Assembly (NCBI GenBank): GCA_946478305.1 | Contig: CAMLBO010000013.1 | Span: forward strand, 1 to 64,000 | DNA from: an uncultured Enterobacterales bacterium | GTDB lineage: Bacteria; Pseudomonadota; Gammaproteobacteria; Enterobacterales; Enterobacteriaceae | Direction: 5' to 3' | DNA length: 64,000 nucleotides | In this document: piece by piece, positions 7,437 through 17,682 of the stretch | Numbering within the stretch: the stretch's first letter is position 1 | Layout of the letters: the number at the start of each line of letters is the position of its first letter | Made by a program: the position numbers and the translations under genes | Notes under the pieces: generated by a model | Database searches by the model: none | What the model saw: only the letters and a program-made list of their open reading frames with translations | What the model was told of the DNA's origin: nothing

Positions 7437-10118
7437 TCAGGCTTTGCCATCAACCTGCTCAGCACGGCTGAAACGCTTGCCGTCAGCTGACGCGGAGCGG
7501 ACCCACACATCGCCGCTGACCTGCAGTTTTTGCGCGTTATCATAACGCTGCCACTGCTTGCCCCCATCCAGTGAATACTCGATAGTCAGACCGGGCAGAG
7601 AAACGTTAGCCTCCAGTTTCCCTCCCGCAACGCGGGCTCCAGGCACCGGCAGACGATAAGCAACACCCGCCGCGTCCATCTTCGGCAGCTCACGTTGGCC
7701 CATCAGGTTGGCGAACAGCAGCCACTCTTTATGCACCGCCTCACTATTAACGTGATGCGTTTTGCCACCGGCAAATTCACGACCGGCTTTGTAATCCATT
7801 TCCCAGTCCGCACGGTGCCATGCGCGCTCGGCCAGCGGCAGCAGACGCGGATAAATCATGTATTCCATTCGGTCATCGGTGCGGACCACTTCGCTCCACA
7901 GCTGGGCTGAGAGACCGTGAGCACCCGGCCACGGTTTGTCGCTTTTCGCTTCGAAGACATTACCGTCGCGGTCAACCGAGGTTTCGGCGTTCTGCGGCAG
8001 GTTGTCCGGTGCAAAGCTGAACACCTTGGCTTCGTCACTGAAGCGCGTACCCCAGTAGTAGCCTTTTTCCTGTGGATTCACTTCATACGGGAAATCGAAG
8101 TAGACGTAATCCGGGTTAGAAATAACCACTTCGTAGCCTTTGTTGGCCCAGTCATTAGCCGTGTCAAAACCACCCCAGTAGAGAGTGTCCCAGAAGTTTA
8201 CACCGGTACGTTTAGTGGCGAATGAGGTGGAGTCTTTGGCATCTTTCAGGCCATCCTGCCAGGCCTGCATTTTCTCAATACCGTGGGCATTGACCAGTTT
8301 ACTGACTTCAACCGCGAAGTAGCTTGGCAGGTGCTCAACGTCCTGAACTTTGCCCTCTTTGACCATCGCCTGACAAACCTGAGACTGCGCCCAGGGCTTG
8401 TCCTGCTTGCTGAGATCGATAATGCCCTTACCTGGTTCAATCTTGCCGTTTTCATCCTGATAGCCAGGGCCGAGGAAGATATTTTTGGCTTCATCCCCAC
8501 CGAAGTGCCAGGTAGTCAGCGGCTGGCCTGCAGCTTTATGCATATCGGCGATTTCGCCAATCACTTTATCAACAAAGCGTTTTGACGAGTCGAGGCAAGG
8601 GTTGAGATAGCCGTGGCGATCGTAGAACTGTACGCCAGTGGTATTTGAAGTATCAGTCGGATCCAGCAGGCGGAACTCATTCGCCTCTTTCTCTTTACCC
8701 TCTTCCATCAGTTTTTTGTAGCGCGCTTCCATCGAGATGACCGCAGCACGGGCATGTGCTGGCATATCAATTTCAGGAATAACCTCGATCTCACGCGCCT
8801 TAGCGTACTTCACGATGTCGATATAATCCTGACGCGTGAAGAAACCGCTGCCGTTATTAGTGGTATCCGGTCCTGAACCCAGTTGCGGCAACAGGCATGT
8901 CGTTTCTGTCAGGTCGTGGCAACGCTTGCCACCAATTTCTGTCAGCTCCGGCAGGCCCGGAATTTCGATACGCCAGCCCTCATCATCGCTAAGATGGAAG
9001 TGGAAAGTGTTCAGCTTGTACGCTGACATTTGATCCAGCAAACGCAGCACGGCCGCTTTGCTATGGAAGTTGCGTCCGACGTCGAGGAAAATCGCGCGGT
9101 AATCAAAGCGCGGTGCATCTTTGGCGTCAAGCTGGGCAATTTTCTTGCTACCGTCTGACGGAATCAGGCTCAGGATCGATTGCAGTCCGTAAAACACCCC
9201 GGCCTGATCGTATCCTGTCACTTCAGCGCCTTTCTTGCCGATATTAAGGATGTACGCCCCAGAAACTGCCTGTTTTCCGGAAAATTTAGTCTTAGAAATA
9301 TGGGTGGTAATCGGGTAACCGGGAGAATTTTCAGCAATACCCAGCAGGGTAAAGCGTTTGACAATGGCATCGGCCGCCGGCTTTTCCATCGCACTGAGAT
9401 CCAGCGCCACCCCTTTAGCTAAATCCACATCACCGGCATGCACTTTGACTTCCAGCGGCGTAGGAACGATCTGCCCGCGCAGCGTTGCAACGGGTAAGAC
9501 TGACAGCGATTCGTTTTTCACAAAACGGCTGGCTGGCGTCATCAGCACGTTATTATCCGTGGAGGTGCGCTTCCACTGGTCGCCTTTAAACGGCGTCACA
9601 AACTGATGTAAATCTTCGGTATCGGTATTGGTCAGCACTCTCGGCTGAGCATTGCCGGAAGTGGCATACCAGCGCGGGATCAGGTCACTTTCAAATAGCT
9701 GCCAATATTCACCGACAATCGGAATAGTGACGGTTTGATTGGCCGCAAAACCGGTAAACTTATCGGTGGGTTGCAGTTTGTGCAGGTCACCGGTGATGCG
9801 CGTGATGGTGAACTGGTCGTTATCAACTTTCAAAATACGGCGAATGTTATGAAAGTATATGGCCCAGTCTTTACCTTTTATCTCCTGACCAGCGTTGGTG
9901 AGCGTGATGGTGGCCGTATTACAAGATGCCCAGTCGGCCCCCAGCGCACTGCAATTCGTCCCGTGCTCACCCGCCTGATTATCCTGCAGCGCATAGTTCA
10001 CTTTTAACTGGCTGAGTTGATCCACCAGTTGTTGGTCAGCCATGGCACTGCTGGTCCCGCCAAGCATGCCCCCCATCAGGGTGGCGACAGCCAGCGCTTT
10101 TATTTTTAATTTTCCCAT
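7437..10118 (-). CDS. chb: Periplasmic chitobiase (beta-N-acetylhexosaminidase, GH20)
   Basis: Cleaves chitobiose and longer chitooligosaccharides to GlcNAc in the periplasm. It is 893 residues, as expected for Serratia-type chitobiase. An Sec signal peptide (about 1-26, ending SSAMA before DQQ) is followed by the N-terminal carbohydrate-binding domain (to about 190). The GH20b domain, the TIM-barrel catalytic domain with the [10 protein letters not shown] motif (the Asp-Glu pair), and an immunoglobulin-like C-terminal domain come next. The ATG at 10118 has AAGGATG upstream. Longer in-frame starts only prepend non-signal sequence. It lies 13 bases after chiQ, so it is co-transcribed with the porin. 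The symbol chb (also ctb) follows Serratia usage. Confidence 0.95.
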   Translation of the reverse strand: MGKLKIKALAVATLMGGMLGGTSSAMADQQLVDQLSQLKVNYALQDNQAGEHGTNCSALGADWASCNTATITLTNAGQEIKGKDWAIYFHNIRRILKVDNDQFTITRITGDLHKLQPTDKFTGFAANQTVTIPIVGEYWQLFESDLIPRWYATSGNAQPRVLTNTDTEDLHQFVTPFKGDQWKRTSTDNNVLMTPASRFVKNESLSVLPVATLRGQIVPTPLEVKVHAGDVDLAKGVALDLSAMEKPAADAIVKRFTLLGIAENSPGYPITTHISKTKFSGKQAVSGAYILNIGKKGAEVTGYDQAGVFYGLQSILSLIPSDGSKKIAQLDAKDAPRFDYRAIFLDVGRNFHSKAAVLRLLDQMSAYKLNTFHFHLSDDEGWRIEIPGLPELTEIGGKRCHDLTETTCLLPQLGSGPDTTNNGSGFFTRQDYIDIVKYAKAREIEVIPEIDMPAHARAAVISMEARYKKLMEEGKEKEANEFRLLDPTDTSNTTGVQFYDRHGYLNPCLDSSKRFVDKVIGEIADMHKAAGQPLTTWHFGGDEAKNIFLGPGYQDENGKIEPGKGIIDLSKQDKPWAQSQVCQAMVKEGKVQDVEHLPSYFAVEVSKLVNAHGIEKMQAWQDGLKDAKDSTSFATKRTGVNFWDTLYWGGFDTANDWANKGYEVVISNPDYVYFDFPYEVNPQEKGYYWGTRFSDEAKVFSFAPDNLPQNAETSVDRDGNVFEAKSDKPWPGAHGLSAQLWSEVVRTDDRMEYMIYPRLLPLAERAWHRADWEMDYKAGREFAGGKTHHVNSEAVHKEWLLFANLMGQRELPKMDAAGVAYRLPVPGARVAGGKLEANVSLPGLTIEYSLDGGKQWQRYDNAQKLQVSGDVWVRSASADGKRFSRAEQVDGKA

Positions 10119-10131
10119 CTCAACATCATCC

Positions 10132-10509
10132 TTAATTTGTTGGAGCAGGCGAATTGTTGGCTTTGATTTCTTGCCAGATTTTGCTGCAATCATCAGCATA
10201 GGCTTGGCCGTCACCGGTTTTACGCGCGGTCAGACAGTGCTGGTAATCAATGACACTGACCGTTTCTTTCTCTGCAAAGGCCTGATGTTCTTTGATAGTT
10301 TTCAGCTTTTCGAGTATCACCTGGCAGGTGGCGAGTTTGTCTGGCGCACCGTCTGCGGTGTTAATACAGTTGCTGTACGACTGGCGTAATTTTGCTTTTT
10401 CCGCCTTTTCTGCTGAAGCAGAGGGATCCGCACAAGCGCTCAGTACCGCGACCGCAGCCAACATAAACAAGCCATTTTTGATTGATTTCATTTTCATAGT
10501 ATTTTTCAT
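10132..10509 (-). CDS. chiQ: ChiQ/YbfN family lipoprotein
   Basis: A 125-residue lipoprotein. The signal peptide ends in the lipobox LSAC with Cys as the predicted lipidated residue near position 25. Four further cysteines (SNCIN, ATCQV, QHCLT, DDCSK) could form two periplasmic disulfides. It is encoded between chiP and chitobiase with 14- and 13-base gaps, so it is the middle gene of a chitooligosaccharide operon. Its role is unknown; proximity suggests help to the chitoporin. ATG 10509 was chosen. GTG 10512 and ATG 10497 are alternatives. Confidence 0.9.
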   Translation of the reverse strand: MKNTMKMKSIKNGLFMLAAVAVLSACADPSASAEKAEKAKLRQSYSNCINTADGAPDKLATCQVILEKLKTIKEHQAFAEKETVSVIDYQHCLTARKTGDGQAYADDCSKIWQEIKANNSPAPTN

Positions 10510-10523
10510 CACGACAGCGGGCC

Positions 10524-12005
10524 TCAGAAGATAGTGAACGGAGCGATGACGATAAACTTCACGTCTTTCTCATCCTGGAAGATATTGCCGTAACCGCCGC
10601 CCCAGCTTGGGATGTCGGAATGGTTGTCGTATTGCGTGTAGTGCAGCTTGAACAAGGTGCCTTTAGCGCGGCCTTCCTGAATGGTGTACAAGCCGTCGAG
10701 GCTCCAGGCGCTCTCTTTCAGACGCTGGTTTTGGTCATACATCGGGTTGGTGCTGGGTTTAGCATCCCAGGCGTAAACGTAGGAACCACCGACCGCCAGG
10801 CCTGGAAGATCCCATTTCGCCAGGTCATAAAGCACACCGGCATAAACAGCTTTTTCACCGTTGGCGTTGAAGTCAGAGCGGTTATCCCACCACACATCAA
10901 GACGGCCATTAGATGAAGAGTACGTTGGCGTCATACGCTGCAGGAAGTAACCCTGATTCCCCTCAGCTTTGACCATGGTGCCTTCAAGGCGCCAGTTAAA
11001 CTGACCGGTGGTGTAGCCGAATGTCAGCGCCTGTAACCACGCCAGGCCGTCATACAAACTGTTAGGGTCGTTCTGGTTGTTGATACGATCTTCCGCACCG
11101 TAGAACTGGTAGCTGGTGGTCAGCGGGTTACCCGCCAATTCCATTTTATAAGAGGCTTTAGCGAAGTATTGATCGACGTAGCTTTCGGCCTGACCGTAAG
11201 CCGCTTCCAGCACAAAGTCATTTTTGAAGTCATATTTCGCGCCGAGGGAGTGTATGTAAGAGACGCCGGTGGTCCGGTCATTCTGACGGAAATCATCCAT
11301 CTCCAGATGCCACGGTGACTTGTACTTGTCCGCCCACATGTAGGAGAAACTCAGCTCACCCGGCTCGCCGAAATCATGTTTGTAACCCGCTTCAGCGCCG
11401 CGATAAGTGCCCGGCATAAAGCTCCAGTGTGGCGCTATCAGCGTCTGGCCGGTTGGCTGTATATAGCCAGCGTGGCCCCAGAAATCACCATATTTGAACT
11501 TACCTGCGGCTTTATACAAGCTGACTCCGCCTTTATCGCCGGAGTAATCCTCGTTATACGCGTGATTGCTGGAAGAGAAGGCAATTTCGTTAGGATGGCC
11601 GCTGTCACTGGCTTCGGCTAATTCAACGGCGGTAAACGCCGCGATGTCGAGCCCGAACATGTCCCAGGCATAGCCAGAAGAGAAGTCCAGATTCAGGTTC
11701 GCGGTGGAATGTGAAAGGTTGGTGGCGTACTTATTATAATCGGGGTTGTTCACCGTCACTTTGCTGCCGTCAGGACGGGTTTCTTCTTTGGTTTTGTTTA
11801 GATCTTTTCGGTCACGTTCACGCTGCCAGTAATACACCCCACCGGTTAGCGTTGAGTCATCAATAAAACCCGCAGCCTGTGCGTCAGGTATGGCCACCAT
11901 TGTGCCCCCCAACAACGTGCCGGCAAGCGCGAAGGCGACAGGTTTTATTCTGGCAGGCGGGTTCAGGCCAGCCGCAGCCCCACCCCGGTTAAGGTGCTTA
12001 GACAT
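10524..12005 (-). CDS. chiP: Chitoporin ChiP (OprD family)
   Basis: Outer-membrane channel for chitooligosaccharides, 493 residues with a long N-region and signal peptide ending PDAQA before AGF at about 46. It has the alternating aromatic beta-strand pattern of an OprD-type barrel and the C-terminal phenylalanine (IAPFTIF) used for BAM-dependent insertion. The ATG at 12005 follows AGAGGA. An in-frame start at 12068 would put extra residues before the signal and overlap the leader regulatory site. First gene of chiP-chiQ-chitobiase. A ChiX-complementary sequence overlaps its ribosome-binding site and a NagC-like operator lies about 100 bases upstream. Confidence 0.95.
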   Translation of the reverse strand: MSKHLNRGGAAAGLNPPARIKPVAFALAGTLLGGTMVAIPDAQAAGFIDDSTLTGGVYYWQRERDRKDLNKTKEETRPDGSKVTVNNPDYNKYATNLSHSTANLNLDFSSGYAWDMFGLDIAAFTAVELAEASDSGHPNEIAFSSSNHAYNEDYSGDKGGVSLYKAAGKFKYGDFWGHAGYIQPTGQTLIAPHWSFMPGTYRGAEAGYKHDFGEPGELSFSYMWADKYKSPWHLEMDDFRQNDRTTGVSYIHSLGAKYDFKNDFVLEAAYGQAESYVDQYFAKASYKMELAGNPLTTSYQFYGAEDRINNQNDPNSLYDGLAWLQALTFGYTTGQFNWRLEGTMVKAEGNQGYFLQRMTPTYSSSNGRLDVWWDNRSDFNANGEKAVYAGVLYDLAKWDLPGLAVGGSYVYAWDAKPSTNPMYDQNQRLKESAWSLDGLYTIQEGRAKGTLFKLHYTQYDNHSDIPSWGGGYGNIFQDEKDVKFIVIAPFTIF

Positions 12006-12011
12006 AGTAAA

Positions 12012-12022
12012 TCCTCTTTGAC
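12012..12022 (-). promoter_or_regulatory. ChiX sRNA target site in the chiP leader
   Basis: The chiP leader reads GTCAAAGAGGA on the minus strand, covering the ribosome-binding site. The seed of the enterobacterial sRNA ChiX contains TCCTCTTTGAC, which would pair without mismatch over all 11 bases. In E. coli, Salmonella and Serratia ChiX silences chiP by this pairing unless chitooligosaccharides induce a decoy RNA. The chiX gene itself is not in this window. Confidence 0.8.
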
Positions 12023-12101
12023 ATGTAAAGTTAACGCAAACCCAAACGGGTAACAGACCGGACGCCAATCAGCGAAACCGGCACAAGAAGCAGGGTTAAG
12101 A

Positions 12102-12124
12102 CTATTTTTCGCGACGCGAATTAT
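12102..12124 (-). promoter_or_regulatory. Candidate NagC operator of chiP
   Basis: A near-palindrome with TTTTTCG and CGCGAATTA half-sites around CGA, about 100 bases upstream of the chiP start. The half-site CGC(A/G)AATTA recurs in the nagE-proximal site at 16491-16514. NagC represses chiP in E. coli. The assignment is from sequence resemblance. Confidence 0.65.
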
Positions 12125-12424
12125 CAATCGGTAATTTAAGATTATTCTCTGAAACATGACAAAGTGCACATAAATGTGTATTTGTGTTACATAGTAAGAA
12201 AATCACCATAAGTTGAGAAATTCACCCACATAACGCAAGATAATCAACTTTATAAGATGAAATTAGTGCTATTACAGCACCTATTATGGGAAGGGTTTAT
12301 CAGGGAGAGTATTTCTGCAGAGGGGGCTTAAATGACATTAATTCGCAGAAAGAAATATAATTATACTCAGTGAGTAACCTCTCCTTTCAGAAAAGGCAGC
12401 GTCGGCAGACAAAATTTTGACGTG

Positions 12425-12452
12425 AAAAAACGCAGCCGAAGCTGCGTTTTTA
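12425..12452 (-). terminator. Rho-independent terminator after glnS
   Basis: AAAAACGCAGC / GCTGCGTTTTT stem with a CGAA loop. It is flanked by A- and T-runs and could work in both directions, but it lies just after the glnS stop. Confidence 0.9.
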
Positions 12453-12479
12453 ATTTCCTACGGTGAACACACCAAGCGA

Positions 12480-14150
12480 TCAGACCGCAGGTTTGCTTTC
12501 CCAGGTATCACGCAGGCCCACGGTGCGGTTAAACACCAGATGGTCGGCGCTGGAATAGCGATTATCAGCACAGAAGTAACCTTCACGTTCGAACTGAAAA
12601 CTCACTTCAGGCTGCGCGCCAGCCAGCCCAGGCTCAACAAAGCCCTGAGCAATCACCAACGATTCCGGATTAATGGTCGTCAGGAAATCTTCGGCCTGCG
12701 CCGGATTCGCTACGCTGAATAGACGGTCATACAAACGGAATTCAGCTGGCTTACCTTCAGTCGCAGAAACCCAGTGGATCACGCCTTTCACCTTACGGCC
12801 ATCGGCAGGATCTTTGCTTAATGTATCAACATCATAGCTACAGAAAATGGTAGTGATATTCCCTTCAGCATCTTTCTCAACGCGCTCAGCTTTAATCACA
12901 TATGCATTGCGCAGACGCACTTCTTTACCCAGCACCAGACGTTTGTACTGTTTGTTCGCTTCTTCGCGGAAGTCAGCCTGATCGATGTAAATCTCACGGG
13001 TAAACGGCACCTCGCGGGTACCCATTTCTGGTTTGCTCGGATGGTTAGGCATTTTAACCATTTGCAGCGCATCGCCGGTGAAATTCTCAATCACCACTTT
13101 GACCGGGTTGATCACCGCCATCGCGCGTGGTGCATTCTCATTGAGATCATCACGGATACAGGATTCCAATGCCATCATTTCGACATTATTGTCCTGCTTG
13201 GTCACACCGATACGACGGCAGAATTCACGGATAGACGCGGCGCTGTAGCCACGACGACGCAAACCTGAGACCGTTGGCATACGTGGGTCATCCCAACCCT
13301 CTACGATCTTCTCAGACACCAGCAACTGCAGCTTACGCTTGGACATGATGGCGTATTCGAGATTCAGACGGGAGAACTCGTACTGACGCGGATGACAAGG
13401 GATGGTGATGTTATCCAGCACCCAGTCATACAGACGGCGGTTGTCCTGGAATTCAAGCGTACACAACGAATGGGTGATCCCTTCCAGCGCATCGGAAATG
13501 CAGTGGGTGAAATCGTACATTGGGTAGATGCACCATTTGTCAGCCGTCTGGTGATGGTGGGCAAATTTAATGCGGTAAATAACCGGGTCACGCATGACGA
13601 AGAACGGCGATGCCATGTCGATTTTAGCGCGCAGACAGGCTGCGCCTTCGGCAAATTCACCGTTACGCATCTTGGCAAACAGCGCGATATTCTCTTCCAC
13701 ACTGCGATCGCGGTACGGGCTGTTTTTACCCGGTGCCGTCAGCGAACCGCGGTATTCGCGGATCTGATCCGGCGACAGTTCATCAACGTAGGCCAGGCCT
13801 TTGTTGATAAGCTCCAGCGCGTAGTCGTGTAACTGGTCAAAGTAGTTGGAAGAGTACTGAATCTCTCCGCTCCACTGGAAACCGAGCCACTGCACGTCAT
13901 GCTTGATGGACTCAACGAATTCGATGTCTTCTTTGGCCGGGTTGGTATCGTCAAAACGCAGGTTGCACTGCCCCTGGTAATCTTGCGCGATGCCGAAATT
14001 CAGGCAGATAGACTTCGCATGACCGATATGCAAATAGCCATTAGGCTCAGGCGGGAAACGGGTGTGGACCGTCTTGTGTTTCCCGGACGCCAGATCTTCA
14101 TCGATAATCTGACGGATAAAATTTGTTGGGCGGGCTTCTGCCTCACTCAT
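12480..14150 (-). CDS. glnS: Glutaminyl-tRNA synthetase
   Basis: Charges tRNA-Gln with glutamine, using ATP, in the cytoplasm. It is a class I synthetase of 556 residues (E. coli 554). The HIGH motif is at residues 41-44 within [15 protein letters not shown], and the KMSKS counterpart reads MSKRK in [12 protein letters not shown]. The C-terminal anticodon-binding beta-barrels complete it. It is a single-gene unit between chiP and nagE. Three of its substrate tRNA genes lie in this window at 23.3-23.8 kb. Confidence 0.98.
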   Translation of the reverse strand: MSEAEARPTNFIRQIIDEDLASGKHKTVHTRFPPEPNGYLHIGHAKSICLNFGIAQDYQGQCNLRFDDTNPAKEDIEFVESIKHDVQWLGFQWSGEIQYSSNYFDQLHDYALELINKGLAYVDELSPDQIREYRGSLTAPGKNSPYRDRSVEENIALFAKMRNGEFAEGAACLRAKIDMASPFFVMRDPVIYRIKFAHHHQTADKWCIYPMYDFTHCISDALEGITHSLCTLEFQDNRRLYDWVLDNITIPCHPRQYEFSRLNLEYAIMSKRKLQLLVSEKIVEGWDDPRMPTVSGLRRRGYSAASIREFCRRIGVTKQDNNVEMMALESCIRDDLNENAPRAMAVINPVKVVIENFTGDALQMVKMPNHPSKPEMGTREVPFTREIYIDQADFREEANKQYKRLVLGKEVRLRNAYVIKAERVEKDAEGNITTIFCSYDVDTLSKDPADGRKVKGVIHWVSATEGKPAEFRLYDRLFSVANPAQAEDFLTTINPESLVIAQGFVEPGLAGAQPEVSFQFEREGYFCADNRYSSADHLVFNRTVGLRDTWESKPAV

Positions 14151-14262
14151 TGTGCAATTCCTCTACGCGACATTGGCTCTACGGATAACCGCTTATGTTC
14201 CAACAAGCCACGTCGGGAAACAACCGTTAGTTACAGAAAATAGGGCTTAACCGGATTTGAAA

Positions 14263-14294
14263 CAAAAAAATGGGAAGAGATTGCTCTCTTCCCG
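14263..14294 (-). terminator. Rho-independent terminator after nagE
   Basis: On the minus strand GGGAAGAG pairs with CTCTTCCC (14272-14293), followed by ATTTTTTTG. It sits about 40 bases after the nagE stop. Confidence 0.9.
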
Positions 14295-14334
14295 TTAGAA
14301 TTACCGACTTAAACAGGGAAATTATTTGCCCTGC

Positions 14335-16374
14335 TTATTTACCTTGAATGTCAAACAGCTTGGTCTGACCTGCCACCACTGAGCCAGTAGCCAGTGAAGC
14401 AACGCCTGAGTAGTCATCAATGTTGCTGACTACAACCGGGCTAATCATCGAACGGGCATTGGCGTTCAGGAAGTCCAGATCCAGCTCAAGCACAGGTTGA
14501 CCCACTTTCACCGTCGCCCCTTCTTCAACCAGACGGGTGAAACCTTTACCTTCCAGTGCCACAGTGTCGATCCCCATATGCACCACGACTTCAGCGCCGG
14601 AATCTGTTTCCAGACAGAACGCATGATTGGTGTTGAAGATTTTCACCACGGTGCCGTTAGCAGGAGAAACCACGGTTTTATCGGTTGGGCGAATCGCCAC
14701 ACCGTCACCTACCGCTTTGCTGGCAAAGGCTTCATCAGGAACCTGATCAAGCGCCACGATATCACCGGTCACCGGTGAAACCAGCGTTTCGAGCACAACT
14801 TTAGGACCATTTGGCACAGCCTGAGGCTTGATATCCGCCGCTGGCGCAACCGGTGCCGCACTTGCAGCAGCGATCGGACCCGCAGTCATGGCAGTGCGCA
14901 TCGCGCCTGCAATGATTTCAGCGCGTGTGCCTACAATCACCTGAACGCTCTGTTTGTTCAGACGGATAACACCTGAAGCACCCAGACGTTTCGCCAGGGA
15001 ATCATTCACCAGCGCCGAGTCTTTCACATTCAGACGCAGACGGGTGATACAGGCATCGATACCGGTCAGGTTGTCTGAACCGCCAATTGCGCTGATATAA
15101 CGACGTGCCAGAGCGACAGTTTCATCCCCCTTATTACCGCTTGATTCAACATCAACGTCATAACCGTCAGTTTCGTCACCGGCAACAGCCAGTTCACGAC
15201 CTGGGGTCAGCAGATTGAATTTGTTGATGGTGAAGCGGAACACTACGTAGTAAATAACGAAGAACACCAGACCTTGTGGGATCAGCATATACCAGTGGGT
15301 CGCCAGCGGGTTACGCGAGGAGAGCACCATATCCACCAGACCGGCGCTGAAGCCGAAACCGGCGATCCAATGCATGCTTGCAGCGATATACACGGAAATA
15401 CCGGTCAGCACGGCGTGGATCACATAAAGAACCGGAGCCACGAACATGAAGGAGAATTCCAGCGGTTCGGTGATACCGGTGAAGAAGGCAGCGAACGCCC
15501 CCGCCATCATGATACCCAGTACTTTCGCTTTGTTCTCAGGACGTGCGCAGTGGTAGATAGCCAGTGCTGCACCCGGCAGACCGAACATCATGATCGGGAA
15601 GAAGCCCGCCTGATAACGACCCGTGATACCAACAACGGCTTTACCCGCTTCAATAGATTGTTGACCACCCAGGAAGTTAGGAATGTCGTTAATACCGGCA
15701 ACGTCAAACCAGAATACCGAGTTCAGTGCATGGTGCAGGCCAACCGGAATTAACAGACGGTTGAAGAATGCGTAAATACCGGCACCGGCAGAGCCCAGCT
15801 TTTGGATGTGCTCACCGAAGCTCACCAGACCGTTAAAGACCACCGGCCAGATGTACATCAGGATGAAGGCAACCAGGATCATCAGGAAAGAGACCAGGAT
15901 TGGCACCAAACGGCGACCGCTGAAGAACGACAGCGCTTTAGGCAGTTCAACGTGACTGAAGCGGTTGTAGACTTCGGCAGAGATGATACCCACCAGGATG
16001 CCCACGAACTGGTTCTCAATCTTGCCAAAGGCGGCAGGAACCTGATCGAGAGGAATTTTCTGAATCATTGATACAGCAGCCGGTGAACACAATGTGGTCA
16101 CGACCAGGAACCCGACAAAACCGGTTAGTGCAGCCGCTCCGTCTTTGTCTTTGGACATACCGTAAGCCACACCGATGGCGAACAGAACCGACATATGTTC
16201 AATAATAGCCGAACCGGACTTTATGAAAAGTGCCGCCAGAGCATTGTCCCCACCCCAACTGACCGGGTCGATCCAATAACCAACGCCCATTAAAATGGCC
16301 GCGGCTGGCAGCGTAGCAACCGGAACCATCAAGGCCCGGCCAACTTTTTGCAAGTAACTAAGAATGTTCAACAT
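14335..16374 (-). CDS. nagE: PTS N-acetylglucosamine transporter, EIICBA
   Basis: Imports GlcNAc across the inner membrane and phosphorylates it to GlcNAc-6-phosphate with phosphate from HPr. It is 679 residues. The EIIC membrane domain is about 1-370 (multiple hydrophobic helices, GITEPLEFSFMF motif). EIIB is about 400-480 with the phosphocysteine in TGIDACITRLR. After an Ala/Pro linker, EIIA is about 535-660 with the phosphohistidine in VVHMGIDTV. It is transcribed away from nagB; NagC-like and CRP sites lie between them. It supplies the substrate for NagA. Confidence 0.97.
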   Translation of the reverse strand: MLNILSYLQKVGRALMVPVATLPAAAILMGVGYWIDPVSWGGDNALAALFIKSGSAIIEHMSVLFAIGVAYGMSKDKDGAAALTGFVGFLVVTTLCSPAAVSMIQKIPLDQVPAAFGKIENQFVGILVGIISAEVYNRFSHVELPKALSFFSGRRLVPILVSFLMILVAFILMYIWPVVFNGLVSFGEHIQKLGSAGAGIYAFFNRLLIPVGLHHALNSVFWFDVAGINDIPNFLGGQQSIEAGKAVVGITGRYQAGFFPIMMFGLPGAALAIYHCARPENKAKVLGIMMAGAFAAFFTGITEPLEFSFMFVAPVLYVIHAVLTGISVYIAASMHWIAGFGFSAGLVDMVLSSRNPLATHWYMLIPQGLVFFVIYYVVFRFTINKFNLLTPGRELAVAGDETDGYDVDVESSGNKGDETVALARRYISAIGGSDNLTGIDACITRLRLNVKDSALVNDSLAKRLGASGVIRLNKQSVQVIVGTRAEIIAGAMRTAMTAGPIAAASAAPVAPAADIKPQAVPNGPKVVLETLVSPVTGDIVALDQVPDEAFASKAVGDGVAIRPTDKTVVSPANGTVVKIFNTNHAFCLETDSGAEVVVHMGIDTVALEGKGFTRLVEEGATVKVGQPVLELDLDFLNANARSMISPVVVSNIDDYSGVASLATGSVVAGQTKLFDIQGK

Positions 16375-16490
16375 TTCCCCCTATTCGCCCCAAAGCGAAT
16401 CACCTAAGTAGTTTAATAACTATGGTTACTACCTTTATAAAAACCTTATATAAAATCTGAATTCACCAACTGCACTGCCGAGTGTAAAAA

Positions 16491-16514
16491 AATTATTTCG
16501 TATCGCAAATTAAA
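16491..16514. promoter_or_regulatory. Candidate NagC operator, nagE side
   Basis: TTATTTCG and CGCAAATTAA half-sites around TAT form an imperfect dyad. The right half matches the chiP operator. Position relative to nagE fits the known E. coli nagE operator. Confidence 0.65.
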
Positions 16515-16525
16515 ACCTCATTTTT

Positions 16526-16541
16526 TGTGATAATTGTCACC
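16526..16541. promoter_or_regulatory. CRP-cAMP binding site between nagE and nagB
   Basis: TGTGA, 6 bases, TCACC matches the CRP core TGTGA-N6-TCACA with one mismatch. It lies between the two NagC-like sites, as expected for the CRP activator of the nag promoters. Confidence 0.75.
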
Positions 16542-16585
16542 AAAAAACAGTCTTAACAGGCCACGACGCTGGTCAACATGCAAAA

Positions 16586-16608
16586 CTTATTTTATCATTA
16601 AAAAAATC
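16586..16608. promoter_or_regulatory. Candidate NagC operator, nagB side
   Basis: TTATTTTATCATTAAAAAAATC is AT-rich with TTATTTT and AAAAAAT arms. Its centre lies about 95 bases, roughly nine helical turns, from the nagE-side site, which suits NagC looping. Confidence 0.6.
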
Positions 16609-16731
16609 TAGACGGCTTTATGCCACCCCGCAAACCCGAAGACTGGTTTACGCTTACAAAGATGAATTTTTGAACCACAGCTTTAGAATCCCATACAGTA
16701 TATTCAAGTTCTGAAAACTAAGAGGTGTGTA

Positions 16732-17535
16732 ATGAGACTAATTCCTTTAAATAACACGACCGAAGTAGGCAAATGGGCGGCACGTCATATTGTTGAACGC
16801 ATCAATGCTTTCAAACCTACAGCCAACCGTCCGTTTGTTTTAGGCCTGCCCACTGGCGGTACACCACTGGAAGCCTATAAACACCTTGTTGCTATGCACA
16901 AAGCGGGCCAGGTTAGCTTCAAAAATGTCGTCACCTTCAATATGGATGAATATGTGGGTCTGCCGCAGGAACACCCTGAGAGCTACCACACTTTCATGTA
17001 CAACAACTTCTTCAATCACGTTGATATTCCTAAAGAAAACATCAATTTGCTGAATGGCAATGCACCGGATGTCAATGAAGAATGCCGCAAGTACGAAGAA
17101 AAAATTAAATCGTACGGCAAAATCAACCTGTTCATGGGTGGCGTGGGTAACGATGGCCACATCGCGTTCAACGAACCGGCTTCCTCTCTGGCTTCACGCA
17201 CCCGTATCAAAACGCTGACCCACGATACCCGTATCGCTAACTCACGTTTCTTCGATAACGATGTTTCTCAGGTGCCAAAATTTGCCCTGACCGTCGGTGT
17301 GGGTACACTGCTGGATGCCGAAGAAGTGATGATCCTGGTTACCGGTCATGCGAAAGCGCAAGCACTAGCGGCCGCTGTGGAAGGCAATATTAACCACATG
17401 TGGACCATCAGCTGTCTGCAGCTGCACGCCAAAGCGGTTGTCGTTTGTGATGAGCCTTCCACCATGGAACTCAAAATGAAAACCGTTAAGTATTTCCGCG
17501 AGTTAGAAGCGGAAAGCATGAAAGGTCTTAACTAA
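16732..17535 (+). CDS. nagB: Glucosamine-6-phosphate deaminase
   Basis: Converts glucosamine-6-phosphate to fructose-6-phosphate and ammonia, feeding glycolysis. It is 267 residues (E. coli 266). The active-site stretch [13 protein letters not shown] holds the catalytic Asp/His/Glu set, and NMDEYVGL carries the general-base Asp. SRTRIKTLT contributes to the allosteric GlcNAc-6-phosphate site. ATG follows AGAGGTG. First gene of nagBACD. An ERIC repeat separates it from nagA. Confidence 0.98.
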   Translation: MRLIPLNNTTEVGKWAARHIVERINAFKPTANRPFVLGLPTGGTPLEAYKHLVAMHKAGQVSFKNVVTFNMDEYVGLPQEHPESYHTFMYNNFFNHVDIPKENINLLNGNAPDVNEECRKYEEKIKSYGKINLFMGGVGNDGHIAFNEPASSLASRTRIKTLTHDTRIANSRFFDNDVSQVPKFALTVGVGTLLDAEEVMILVTGHAKAQALAAAVEGNINHMWTISCLQLHAKAVVVCDEPSTMELKMKTVKYFRELEAESMKGLN

Positions 17536-17543
17536 CAAATTAT

Positions 17544-17663
17544 GCCCAAAGCCAGTCACGTTGCGGCAAGGCGACAACGAAGCGAACCTCCGGGAACTTA
17601 CTGAAGTAAGTGACCGGAGTGAGTGAGGCAGCCAACGCAGCAGCAACGTGACTGGAGAAGGGC
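17544..17663. repeat. ERIC-type intergenic repeat within the nag operon
   Basis: A 120-base palindromic element fills most of the nagB-nagA gap. The ends, 17544-17564 and 17643-17663, are inverted copies (17 of 21 match) beginning GCCC and containing CCAGTCACGTTGC. The core has AACTTACTGAAGTAAGTGAC and GGAGTGAGTGAGG, matching the classical ERIC core at most positions. As RNA it would fold into one long hairpin in the nagBACD transcript. Confidence 0.85.
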
Positions 17664-17682
17664 AAACGTACTAGGGGGCATG

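Larger units (their letters stand above)
12006..12479. other. Intergenic region, chiP leader to glnS 3' end
   Basis: A 474-base region. The part next to chiP holds the ChiX target (12012-12022) and the NagC-like operator (12102-12124). The middle part, 12130-12420, is AT-rich with no convincing gene. The part next to glnS holds the glnS terminator (12425-12452). Confidence 0.6.
16375..16731. other. nagE-nagB divergent regulatory region
   Basis: A 357-base AT-rich region with two NagC-like operators (16491-16514 and 16586-16608) flanking a CRP box (16526-16541). The layout matches the E. coli nagE-nagB control region, where NagC bound at both sites forms a repression loop. No gene was seen. 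Confidence 0.7.

Noticed and set aside
12160-12200. CRP-like TGTGT...TTACA sequence upstream of chiP
   Set aside because: The spacing between half-sites is wrong for CRP and the right half is poor.
12332-12373. 13-codon frame with AGAGGGGG upstream, between chiP and glnS
   Set aside because: The ribosome-binding site is strong, but the peptide (MTLIRRKKYNYTQ) is very short, is not near a coupled gene and has no recognisable role.
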